From positions 1 through 64,000 of the forward strand of contig JAIXMO010000032.1 of assembly GCA_025677825.1 (NCBI GenBank): a stretch of 64,000 bases of DNA. The letters run 5' to 3'. A program made the position numbers and the translations under genes. This document shows positions 13,157 to 23,911 of this stretch, piece after piece (the first letter of the stretch is position 1; every line of letters begins with the position of its first letter). The notes under the pieces are model-generated. The model searched no databases. It was not told the DNA's origin and was given only the letters and a program-made list of their open reading frames with translations. This DNA is from Helicostylum pulchrum (Eukaryota; Mucoromycota; Mucoromycetes; Mucorales; Mucoraceae).

Positions 13157-14717
13157 GGGTATAAAGAGTCCGAATAATACGAAGGTAATCTATCTGGCGA
13201 AGAAACCGTTGTAATTTGAGAAGTATTTCTAGTCAAGTTTATATTTTGTTGATTATATTCCCAGGAACGACTTGATCTCCAAGAAGAAACGGAATTATAA
13301 GATCTATTTGAAGTCTTTGAGGCATTTGAATCTGATCTTCCTACTAAAGTACTTTCGCCACCATTCGAATGACGGTGAGCGGTAGTTAAAGTTGAAGTGG
13401 AGCTATTATTTGTATGCCAAGAAGGTAAAATACCAGAATTAGTTCTTCCTTCATCTGTAGTAGTAGAGCGTAAAGATTCAATATCATCCTCTTCTGTGTT
13501 TCCTTCGTAGTAGTCGTCGTCGTCGTCATAAGATAATACAGTATCGTGTGAGTATTTATTTTCACCTTCGTCATCGTCGTCGTCGTCAATAGGTACAGCC
13601 GCACGAGGCCATGTACCAACTACAATTGGTAAATCCAGTACACAATTATTCTTTCCTCCAAATGATACTGTTACTCTAACCTTATAATGAAATCGAAGTA
13701 CTTTATCTTTGTATCTAATGGAAGGAGGCGTTGAAGTTGGTATAGATAACTGACACAGTAAAGTTTGTTTATAATGAGGTGACTTGATATCAATAAAATA
13801 AGGTGTACTTCGAATCACTGTCTCTTTAAACACTGTATGTCTCGTTGTTCTAATTTCTACCGTTCTAACAAGATCTATTGTCACACCATCCTTACGTGAG
13901 AATGATGTAAAATGATCAATTATAACTTTAAGCGGAACGATATCACCTTTTTTTTTATAATTAAATTTAGCGTACAAAAAAAAATTTTGTGTTTTTTTTT
14001 TATTGTTACCTCTTGTGAAACCTAGACGAGGCATAGATGCCCTCACCATGCATTTTTGATTATATTTTGCTTGCGGAAGCATTATATCTAGACTCTTTTC
14101 TTGAGGCACTTTAAACTGATCTTTTCCAATATCGATAAATTCTAGTAACAGCACGACGTATTCTACCTTGGGACAAAGGGATTCTGGTAACATGGGTCTA
14201 TCTAATAATGCATTGATCGTATAACGGATATGGCCCTTCTTACCAAACTAAAAAAATGTACTTATTAGAAATGAATGACGGTGTATTTTTCGTTCACAAG
14301 AAAATAAACTAACCTCCATAGAACTGGGCAAATTCAAGTTCTTTGGTACAATAAACTGAAAAGGAAAAGTATGTTCAGAAGCATCTAATATGGTTTGCTT
14401 AGACTTGTTGTCTTGGTCTACAGCAAGCACAAGAGTATTTTGAAATAAAGTACTCGTTTCTTTTTCTTTAAGGTGAACGTAAACTTGACCAGAGAATTTA
14501 AGTTGAATCAAGTTGACTTTAATGGCACTTTTTGGGTGTACAATGACAAGACCTATTTTATTTTTTTTATTTTAGTTAGTTAGTTAGTTGGTATTCTGTT
14601 CAAACGAGGGGGGGGGGGCTACAAAAAAGTACCTTTTATAGTTTCGCCTGGAAAATAAAACTTTTCTTCTTCTAAACGAATGTCTATTATTTTACTTGTC
14701 AAATGTCGTGTTAGCAT
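12811..14717 (-). CDS. Alpha-arrestin (arrestin N/C domain) family protein
   Basis: Four exons on the minus strand: 14633-14717, 14314-14552, 14010-14247 and 12811-13946 (565 aa). The N-terminal arrestin fold is recognisable (KFYFPGETIKGLVIVHP, then GHIRYTINALLDRP), followed by an arrestin C domain ending around residue 290. The remaining half is disordered: Asp-rich runs, Ser/Asn-rich stretches, a ten-His tract encoded by a GAT/ATC microsatellite, and an LPSY motif that could bind WW domains of a Nedd4/Rsp5-type ubiquitin ligase. Fungal alpha-arrestins recruit that ligase to plasma-membrane transporters for endocytosis, which I infer here. The 63-nt intron at 13947-14009 has length divisible by three and no stop, so retention would insert 21 Asn/Lys/Phe-rich residues. 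Confidence 0.88.
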
Positions 14718-15129
14718 GGAGAAATGTATTATAGTAACAGAGTGAGAGAGAGAAAAAGAAAAGAGAAAAAAAAAAAAAAAAGATTTATTTTAGCGCTTAT
14801 CTTATACTTGTGACTCGGGCAAAAAAAAAAAGTATGTGTAGTACTTCATTATGATGGTACTAGTTTCGTAGTAGTGATGTTATAGGTATAGTTCTTTTTT
14901 TCTTTCTTTTTAATCAGTAAATGATTTTTGAGGGAGGGGGGTCTCTGTACAGTTACAATGATTTTTTAAATCATTTTTTTGGGCGTGACTTTTTGTACAT
15001 TTTGGGTGGGAAATGTTTCCCTCTCTCTTTCTTTTTCTTTTTTCTTTTTTTCTTCTTGTTCTTTTAATAAACCCTATTCTTTTTATTTTATTTTATTCAT
15101 TTGTACACACAATTTACAACAACAACAAA
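14718..15129. promoter_or_regulatory. Shared divergent upstream region (arrestin / VPS9 gene)
   Basis: A 412-bp spacer between two divergent start codons, so it probably contains promoters for both genes. It holds poly-A tracts near 14765-14782 and 14821-14831, and a long CT-rich block (15017-15060) before the VPS9 gene start, typical of T-rich fungal promoters. No specific operator is recognised. Confidence 0.5.
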
Positions 15130-17833
15130 ATGACTTTACCCTTCTTTCATAAAAGTGGAGTTAAAAAAAAGAAGGAAACAAAGAATACAACGGAATCTAG
15201 TTATCCAACACTTTCTTCATTAATACAAAAGACTGCACCAATAGAAGAAGAACAACAACAACGGCAACAACAGCAAAATAAAATACAACAAGAAACAGAA
15301 TTACTACAAGCAGAAGAATTGGATGAAAACTTTTTTTATAAACATGTAATGACTCATTTTCACTCTTTATTTTGTGAATCAGCTATTGTTTGTATACCTC
15401 ATTCAAGGTCTATTGAAGGACTTGTTTTAACAAAAGATATTATTGGTAAAAAAATAACGAGATTTTTTATTTATTTTTTATGCATAATTAAAACCCTTAT
15501 AATAGAGACGCATTGCTTTCAAATGTCTCCTTATTTTTGTGGTCAATATAGAGCTACCAAACAAAAGCAAAAGATTATTGAATTAGACGATCCTATTATT
15601 TCAACAATCGAAGGCTTTAAAGAAGTACGTACAGTACATATAATGGACGAAGAAGTTTCTTACAAAAGAAATAACAAGATTAGAATATTATTAATAGATA
15701 GACTTTTGGAAGGTGAACCGCCTGTAAGTTGTATATACAATTAAAATAGTCAAGTACAATAAAACTAAATTTATTATTTAGAAATATCATTACCATAAAC
15801 ATGCTATTACTATCCCACCTGTTCGTAACTCTAGAACGTAAGTCATGTGAATAGTAAATTATGAAACTTGCCAATAATAAAACCCCTAATTTTTTTTTTT
15901 TTTTGTGTGTAGTGATCTAGAATTTTTAAACATGTTTCCTGAAAACTTGGAAGCTCTTTATGAATTACAAACTGCAGTACAAGAATTTACAGATTCTTAC
16001 GTATATATAAAAGGCTACAACAAATGTACCGTGGAAAGAATACAACACATGTATATGAAGACGTACAGGGTAATTTATATACATATACGTATATATGTAA
16101 CTGTACTAACCCTTATTTCTGTAGACTATATTACAAAGAAATAAATTACTACAGGATTCATGTCGTACACCATCTGAACATGATCAATTTTTAGAACTAG
16201 TAGAAAAGTAATACTATATACTATATATCTCTCTCTTTTTTTACGTCACTTACTTTTACCTTTATTATGTAGCGTTGTCATGAGTTTCTTGCATAAAAAG
16301 ATTTGGATTCAATCATTACAATCACTATTATCTTCTCAAGATAATTATCTCGATACAGTATGCTATACCTATTCAACCGTCACTCTATCTCAGTACTCTA
16401 TTCGATATCCCATCTCTGAAATGAATTTATCTTGCTTTCGAGATGCCATTAATAACTTTAAAAGATTGGATTCAGACATCATTGATACAACTACAAAGCA
16501 TTCTCCATTGGCTTTTACTCCACTTGAAAAATTAACTGTCTTGAAGACTACTTTGGATTTAATATCTCTGGCTGTATCAGACTATGTAAAAGATTTTGGC
16601 AATGGCACATGCGGTAAAAATAACAATTATTTATTTGTGTGTTTGTGTACTTATATATTTTATTTTAGATACTTCTGTTACTGCAGATGAATTAATTCCT
16701 TTACTTGCATTTGTTATTGTTCAAAGTAATGTACCTAGACTTGCAAGTTTGATTTATTATATGCAGTATTATAGATTAGCCAGAATGGTAGAAGGATCTG
16801 TATACAGGTAATTTTTATATATTTTTGCTGTTAAAAAACTTGCGTTAAACAATTTTGTTGTGGTTTTAGTTTTGTCGTTACAACAATGAAAACGGCTTGC
16901 GAGTTTTTAAAAGATGACCCATTGTCGTTAAATGATGCAAGTTCAGTCAGTTCAAGTATTTCTGCAGGATCATTATCAACAATCAACCTATCACCTGAAC
17001 GATCCAGATCAGTATCATTTAGTTCAACAAATAAATTTGGCAAACCAACTAGTGCACCACCTCATCACGTTAATTCAGCTCGATTCTCTCTTAACCACCG
17101 AAAATCACAAAGTGCAGACCTGTACGGTCTTACAGATTTAACTATTAGTGCCAGTAACAGTAATAGTAGTATACACCCATCTCCGTTAGAACAAGAGGTA
17201 TTGGATGCAGATATTGAAGAAGATCATTATAGTACCAGTAGTGCTACTAGTAGTAATAGTAACAGTAGGCGAAATTCAGCAATCATCAGACCTCATATGG
17301 TTTTACCTAACCCACGCACAGGTGAAAATCGAAAGAGCCTAGATATTCCCAACGATTGGTTATTACCAAATTATACAACCAATAATAATCGATATAAATT
17401 AATTCCATCTCGTAATTTAGGTTTATCAAAACCTATGGTTACAACCACATTCCCATCCATATCCAATTCTACTCCTTTACCCGTCGATTTATTACCTGAT
17501 ACCGATTTACCACCTATTACTACTTCATCTACACATGCATTACCTTCTGTCATTGATATACCAAAGCTTGGTAGATCCCTTAGTACTTCGACTGTCATCA
17601 AGAAGAAACTAGCACAACCACCAAAAGTCATTAATATACGAGACAGAATATCCTTTGATGGTATACGAAGACCAGCTTCCATTTGTATCGATACAAGGTC
17701 ACTTCACAGTATAGAAGATGGTAAAGAAGATTCAGAAGAATTAATGGGTGATTTCTTACGAGGTCTAAGTAAAATAGACGGTAATGTGGTTGGTGAAAGA
17801 ACTGGCTCAATTAAAACATTTAGGCACTTTTAA
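15130..17833 (+). CDS. VPS9-domain protein, probable Rab5-family GEF
   Basis: Eight inferred exons (15130-15445, 15506-15723, 15782-15837, 15913-16069, 16125-16207, 16273-16613, 16669-16807, 16870-17833) encode 757 residues. After a Gln/Glu-rich N-terminus there is a helical region and then a VPS9 domain. Its diagnostic part reads ADELIPLLAFVIVQSN, followed by RLASLIYYMQYYR and the SVYSFVVTTMKTACEFL helix. VPS9 domains exchange nucleotide on Rab5-type GTPases at early endosomes; the catalytic Asp is the one in TADELIPLL. The last roughly 300 residues are Ser/Asn/Pro-rich and probably disordered. The first intron (60 nt) is in phase and stop-free, so an unspliced reading is also open; I removed it because its translation is hydrophobic and the splice sites are good. 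Confidence 0.85.
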
Positions 17834-18035
17834 GCAAGAAAGAAAAAAAAATGTGTTTCCCCCTCCCAATATATCGATTCCCCCACACTTTTTTTTTAAA
17901 AAAAAACCCTTTTCTTTTCCTTTTTCTTTTTTTTGTTTTTTTTTTTTTTGTTTTCTTTACTTGTCAAAATAAAGAGATTTATTTATTTAAAATATTTACA
18001 TTTAAAAAAAAAAGGGAATGTACTAGTTGAAGTAT

Positions 18036-19708
18036 TTATTTTTTAGCGGTAAAGACTAAAGGTTCCTCACAGTTTGTTGCAATAGTACCAGCAATACGAG
18101 TAACTGGTTCAGGTCTCTTTCCACTAGCAGTCCTGATCTCAAAATTCTTTAAAAGATACACCAAAGACATTTGAATTTCTTGTACCGCAAAGAATCTACC
18201 AGGACATAAATGTTTACCCATACCAAATGAAACGAAATCTCGTGCAGGTGTAGTACTAATTCTATTCATCGACATATCAGGATCCATTTCGTCTACTTCA
18301 GAACGAATCACATTGTTACCAAAGTTCAATTGACGAAGAGAAGATTCGACAAGACGTCCTTTAGGCACTTGATATCCATTAGCAAAAGTATAATCGTGCA
18401 TAGCCTTTTTACCGTTAGCTAAACGATCGGAACCTTGACGAAGTACTTCTCTCATAAAGTTATTTAAAAACTTCATTTGACCAAGTTCAGCGTGTGTAAT
18501 AGGAGAAGTACCAGGACAGACTTGTTCAATTTCTTGTAATAATTTAGCCATTAAATCAGGACGAGCAAGTAACCAATAAAGACTGAAACTCAAATTCATG
18601 GAAGTAGTATGTACTGAAGCAAACGCAACCATCAAAATAGCATGAGAAATTTCAATTTCATTAAAGTGAACTGGATTTCCGTTTTCATCTGTGTCGGTAT
18701 ACTCTACAAGGCCTTGCAAGAAATTATCTTCCATACCGTGAGCTTCACCTGCTTCTGCTGCAAGTCTCATCTTTTCACGACGTTGAATAATAGCTGGTGC
18801 AATATGTTTAGCCATAACATCTTGATGCTTCTTTGCTGATTGGACATAAGGCAAAACCAACTTGTGCAAGAACTTGGGAACGATCATAAACAGCGCAACA
18901 TTTTTAATTACATCGCCTGTAAATCCTGCAAATGATTGAATAACTTCAGTATTTAATTCAAATTCATCACCGATTAAAGTGGGTACACTCATATAAGCAA
19001 CAAAGTTTTGAAAAAATAAACTGGGTTCTGGAATATGATTGACGTCTTGCTTGAGAAGTTCGTCAACGGCGTTTTCAAGACCGCGTTGGATACCGGGAAC
19101 GTATTGAGGCATCTTTGAATTGGGAACCGCAATTTTAGCTATCGCTGGGTTGACTCGTATACCAATGTCCATAATATCTGCATCGAAAACATAATCAAGA
19201 TGAAGAAGATCTTTTAAGTAAAAAAAAAAAAAGTATTAATATCAATGATTAAAAAAATGGAAAAGTTTTTTTTTTTTTTTTTTTTACCTCTGACAATACC
19301 ATGTTCTAAAGATAAATCATCTTGATTTGCCTTCATAGCCTCTTCAGAAGACTTGCCGTTGGTTACAGTAACAGTCTTTCCATTTACATCCAAGTTATAA
19401 ACCTCACCGTACTTTTCGTTACACCAATCCAGAAATTTATTTGGCATGATCATCAAATACAAGGTGTGACCAAATAATGGCAGACTGAAAGGTACTGTAG
19501 GAGGCAAATGTAATTTTTGACGCTGAGCCTTGATATATGCTGAAAGGTTATATAACGTAATGAAAGTAGCAGCTCCTACAAACATCAATTCGTTCTTGGT
19601 GGAACGCTTATACATGTCTGTCAATTGATGAGAGACGGGTAATTGCTTGATTAATTGAATGGCATTTTGAATAGGTGTATTCGACTGAAGTTTATTTAAA
19701 TAATCCAT
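18036..19708 (-). CDS. Cytochrome P450 monooxygenase, membrane-anchored
   Basis: Two exons (19288-19708, 18036-19210) give 531 residues. A hydrophobic anchor lies near residues 40-58, followed by the proline hinge LPPTVPFSLPLFGH. Visible P450 signatures are the K-helix ExxR (REVLRQ) and the haem loop FGMGKHLCPGRF carrying the Cys thiolate ligand. The I-helix reads FASVHTTS, so the usual acid before the Thr is replaced by His. This pattern recalls the fungal P450s annotated as ent-kaurene oxidase-like, but the substrate cannot be named. It would act at the ER with a separate reductase. It ends about 200 bp from the convergent VPS9 gene. Confidence 0.92.
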
Positions 19709-19843
19709 ATTGCAACGAAAGATGAAGGGGAGATTAATTTTTTTTTTTTTTTTTGGGACTGTATATAAAGTTGAAATTTAGCTCAAGGAAGAAAGAACAG
19801 AATGGATTCTGTAGTCGGCTCCGTTATTTACACTCAGTGTATT

Positions 19844-19894
19844 CGGGCCTAACATTCGGCCGGGACTAACATTTCACCGGGCCTATCATGTTGT
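19844..19894. repeat. Three tandem 17-bp units
   Basis: Units begin CGGGCCTAAC (19844), CGGGACTAAC (19861) and CGGGCCTATC (19878), each 17 bp. They are GC-richer than the surrounding DNA. They lie about 140-190 bp upstream of the P450 start at 19708, so they could be binding sites, but this is inference only. Confidence 0.6.
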
Positions 19895-20394
19895 ATAATA
19901 TCCTTTAATAAAACAAATAAACAAATGATCTTCGATTGAACACAATGATCGTTGACAATCCCAAAGATCCGATCGTGCATATTTTTTTTTTTTTAGCAGT
20001 GCATTCTTGTTGCTACAAATCTCGCAATTGTTTTGTTTCGACTTTTTAATGAGTAAATACGTGTATATAATTATTTATTTTGCAAAAGAAAAATAGGGTA
20101 TTCTAACCATTTTTTTTTCTTTTAAAGGATTAGGATAGAACCCCAAGCTACATCATTTTTGTGCTACATTTCATTTTTCTGGACTGTGTTTAACCTAAAA
20201 ATTCCAATTAAAAACGTGTTTAAGCGCTATACCTTTCTTGACCTATTTACCAAGGATATTTCAGAATCCAGCCTAGCGTATACCTCGGTACATTTACTTG
20301 GGGGTATATAGTCAACATGTGGACGTGCTCAATTGCCCTTCGGTCTCGGTGTATTAAAAGGTCCGAACCCCGTCCCTGAGAGCTGTTTGGCCAA

Positions 20395-21290
20395 TTGATA
20401 AAGGGGGGGGGGGATTTTATATGTAAAAATAACGGGTTTCTTTGGATCGGGCCTTTGTCTAGAGAAATTACTTTGTGCCTACACCAAGACGGGTACGCTT
20501 TATTACTAATTAGTTCTTTTTTCACAGACCTTTTTAAGCCAAATATTTCGTGGGATAGCATAACGCCAATTAGAGGCATTTTCGTTTCTGTCCGTACATT
20601 ACTATCTAGTGATATTGGTGATATATATTATATATCAAATGATAAAGCTAATTTATCAAATAAACTTTTAGAGGACTTTATTACGATTATTGTAACTAGA
20701 TGTTTAAAAGAGCTACACTTGCGACATCGTGTTTACACTTGATAAACTAGCGTATATACTTGTCTGATATCAATTTAATAAATATGTTTGCATGAATCTA
20801 CGTTGTAACCTTAAAGTATATTTAATATATTTTTTAAGCAAGTGCAAAAGCCTATGATACTAAAGATTTTAACCTCTACCAAGATTAGAAAGTTTTTTTT
20901 AAACAAAACCCCACAAGACTTCACAAACCTAACAAAAAAAACACTTGAGCTCAAAATCATTCATTTTGTCTCGGACTTCATATCAGACTCCGAATACCGA
21001 GAGACTTCTATTAATGAACAATCTACCAGGAACGAAATAGCTTTTGCCATTTATAAATTGAACCAGATAATTTGTATGATGCAGGTGATCAGTTGACCAG
21101 ACGACAAGTCGGGAACAATTTCGACGTCAGGAAATGCAGAGATGCTTTCGAGAGACTTGTAGGCGTTAGGTGTTAGGTGTCGGAGAGGAAGTCTGAGAGA
21201 TTTGTAGGGGATGTCGGAGAGAATAAATTGCTCAAGCAACTTGTGCTCATGAAAAAAGAAAAGAGGAATCTCAAAGAAAAAACAGAAATA
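20395..21290 (+). pseudogene. Decayed coding region, family not recognised
   Basis: Two protein-like open stretches on the plus strand (20395-20742, 20842-21096) and a lysine-rich continuation in another frame up to about 21290. Their composition is much more protein-like than that of the surrounding spacer: charged, with motifs such as LLEDFITIIVTRC and ISDSEYRETSIN. They are interrupted by stops and frame changes, with no splice pattern that joins them well. They may be remnants of one gene from a repetitive lineage-specific family. No domain is recognised. Confidence 0.35.
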
Positions 21291-21597
21291 CTTTGACCAG
21301 TATGGTAAACGTTTTGCAAACTTATTATCGTAAATATCCTAATTATTTTAACACGATAGGTTAACTAGTTACAATATAATTGACGTCGTAATTGCTTCAA
21401 AGGATTCGCAAGTAGAAGGCATCAGTAAAGCGAAGTTAAAAGATATCAGAAGTAATAACGCCAACTTACTTCCAACCGACGACGTGAATATTCAAAAACT
21501 CGTTTGACATAAAAAAAACGGTACGCAAGCATTCGGCATTTTATTTAACCGAGACAATTAAATAAAACGGTGCGCGTATAAAACCTCAAAAAACACG

Positions 21598-22215
21598 TAA
21601 AACACCTTTTTATTGTTTCATTCCATAAGAACTATCGCAACCAATATGTCCAACCAGTACAATTTAAACTTAGAGGAGGACAGTAGAAGAATTCGTCAAA
21701 TAATAAATGATTACCTTGATAAAAATGCCATTTCTGAATAGAAATTTGAAGCTGCTATGACCATACTAATTAAAAATAAACTTGACATTGAACCAACTAC
21801 CGACAACATGAAACAATGGGGGGGGGGATATTTATCTAAAGGAATGTATAAACAAGTACTGTGACAAAGTTAATAAAAGTAATGTAGAAGATAAAGAGAA
21901 GATTGAATCGTTAAAGAAGTCTATGTTAAAAATTTGCTGTTCCTCTCAAATCAAAAAGCTATTGAATACTGCTTGCCACACTCGTCAATTTTTAGACCAA
22001 TCTGTTATAGACAGTACCCAATAAGACCAAACCGAACAAATTGAAAGTCGTGATCCTGTTAGCGATATCGATCATATGCCTGCTATTGAGAGAATGATAA
22101 ACTTTTGTAGCAAATTTGGTGAAGACGACTACTTGGATCTTGTGACGGACAGAATCTCGAATAGATTCAAGGATTATTTAAAAGAAGCCACTAAAATGTT
22201 ACAGCCGGTGGTCAC
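21598..22215 (+). repeat. Left arm of large inverted repeat (618 bp)
   Basis: Reverse complement of 23118-23748. By eye the arms are identical over nearly their full length. The differences are one unit in a G-tract (10 G here, 11 C in the other arm), a T/C mismatch and a 12-bp deletion here, both close to the inner end (around 22197). The arm carries the 5' half of a decayed gene starting at ATG 21646. Confidence 0.95.
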
Positions 22216-23171
22216 AAAACAGGAAAGATAAATGCTAGTAAAAATAGCTGAGTGTAAAAATAAGAAAGACATTGATGATTTGCAAGCGATATTTTACTCG
22301 CAAAAGGACATGGATTCTACGTGTAGATATCTTAGATTGGCTTTATCAACAGTAGCAGAACTCTGGTTTTCAGGACTTTTGTTAAAAAATGATCATAATG
22401 AAGATTGGTTTCGTTCTCATGTTTACTCTGCTGTTTTTGATAACGCCTTCAGTTATGACGCTAAGTTTATCTCTAAACGAACCGATTGTTACTCAGATAT
22501 CACTAAAGAATTTAAAGATGTAGACAACCAACGTGTCGATTTCGTTCTTAGAAATATTAACGATGATAGTGATTATCTTTCTACCGAAGAGAAACCGAGT
22601 TTAAAAGGCGTAAAAGGTGACATGGAAAAAGGAAAAATATTGCAAAGGGTGATGTTAAGGAACTGGACTGGCCGTCTTGGTAGTGAAAATATTATGAAGG
22701 AATTGGAAGCCATTAGTTGCCAGTGGCAAGGTTTGAAGTTGACGATTTATGGTACACGTTTTATATCTAAAGATCATATAATTACGTACAAGAAGGGTGT
22801 ATTTGTAGTTCCCAAAGATGAGACTCATGGTGGGTCATTGCGAAAATATTGGCTGCCGTTTTATCCCTAAGAAGATTAATATACTTAAATTACTCGAAGT
22901 TAAATCTTATTCTTGAAGCAAAGTACTCGTACCAACTTGATGATGAAATCAACTGTAAATCCGACAGTACCGAAGAATTAGATACGAAGAGACTATTGAC
23001 GATCAAACTAGTGCTAATATTGATCCTGAACTAGAAGAAGATATACTTAAGAGCTTACTCAATATTGAACCTGAAGAAAAAGTGTTGACCTTCGATGATT
23101 GGGAGGAACTGATTATGGTGACCACCGGCTGTAAATTCAATCCTAACGTTTTAGTGGCTTCTTTTAAATAA
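21646..23171 (+). pseudogene. Decayed gene of an unknown, probably repetitive family with a PD-(D/E)XK-like motif
   Basis: Reading from ATG 21646, the frame is broken by TAG at 21739, a frameshift at the G-tract 21818-21827, TAA at 22022 and TAA at 22229. It is then open from 22232 to 22870 (212 aa), in the same frame as the segment before it. An acidic C-terminal stretch in another frame (22986-23171) may be its end. In the open part, numbered from 22232, Asp103 (RVDFVL) and Glu119-x-Lys121 (STEEKPS) are spaced as in PD-(D/E)XK nuclease-like folds. A TIYGTRF strand and a YKKGVF strand follow. I recall large families of similar hypothetical proteins in mucoralean genomes, but this needs a search. 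Its 5' half is duplicated in inverted orientation downstream. Confidence 0.6.
22216..23117. other. Loop between the inverted-repeat arms
   Basis: 902 bp of unique sequence flanked by the two arms. It contains the longest intact piece of the decayed gene (22232-22870) and shifted continuations of it. A transcript crossing the locus could fold into a hairpin with a stem of about 600 bp and this segment as the loop. Confidence 0.85.
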
Positions 23172-23748
23172 TCCTTGAATCTATTCGAGATTCTGTCCGT
23201 CACAAGATCCAAGTAGTCGTCTTCACCAAATTTGCTACAAAAGTTTATCATTCTCTCAATAGCAGGCATATGATCGATATCGCTAACAGGATCACGACTT
23301 TCAATTTGTTCGGTTTGGTCTTATTGGGTACTGTCTATAACAGATTGGTCTAAAAATTGACGAGTGTGGCAAGCAGTATTCAATAGCTTTTTGATTTGAG
23401 AGGAACAGCAAATTTTTAACATAGACTTCTTTAACGATTCAATCTTCTCTTTATCTTCTACATTACTTTTATTAACTTTGTCACAGTACTTGTTTATACA
23501 TTCCTTTAGATAAATATCCCCCCCCCCCATTGTTTCATGTTGTCGGTAGTTGGTTCAATGTCAAGTTTATTTTTAATTAGTATGGTCATAGCAGCTTCAA
23601 ATTTCTATTCAGAAATGGCATTTTTATCAAGGTAATCATTTATTATTTGACGAATTCTTCTACTGTCCTCCTCTAAGTTTAAATTGTACTGGTTGGACAT
23701 ATTGGTTGCGATAGTTCTTATGGAATGAAACAATAAAAAGGTGTTTTA
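23118..23748 (-). repeat. Right arm of large inverted repeat (631 bp)
   Basis: Inverted copy of 21598-22215. It carries the same two internal stop codons as the left arm but retains 12 bp that the left copy lacks near the inner boundary. Its outer end abuts an AAAAT-type microsatellite (about 23749-23772). Confidence 0.95.
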
Positions 23749-23772
23749 TAAAAATAAAAATAAAAATAAAAA
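23749..23772 (+). repeat. (AAAAT)n microsatellite at the outer edge of the right arm
   Basis: Four or so AAAAT units directly after the end of homology between the arms. Nothing comparable borders the left arm. Confidence 0.7.
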
Positions 23773-23911
23773 GATAGAATAAATAGTAATTTGATCATTA
23801 TAAAAACGGGAATCTATTTTATCATTACTTTTTTCGCGTACGTGCTTGAATTTAACTTTACAGGAGTAAAAATACATTGGTTTTTATTAAAAAAAATTAC
23901 ATCATTCAAGT

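Larger units (their letters stand above)
19709..21597. other. Gene-poor spacer with coding relics and a short tandem repeat
   Basis: No intact gene. It holds three 17-bp tandem units (19844-19894), open stretches at 20395-20742 and 20842-21290 listed separately, and TA-rich DNA. Part of it is the upstream region of the P450 gene at 19708. The rest looks like accessory DNA leading into the large inverted repeat. Confidence 0.55.

Noticed and set aside
12990..13214. Plus-strand frame with a poly-Asp run
   Set aside because: Antisense of the arrestin His tract; an artefact of the GAT microsatellite.
20247..20579. 110-codon minus-strand frame
   Set aside because: Overlaps a more protein-like plus-strand frame and includes a G-tract; no motif.
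22849..23034. 61-codon plus-strand frame in the loop as a separate gene
   Set aside because: Better explained as shifted continuation of the decayed loop gene.
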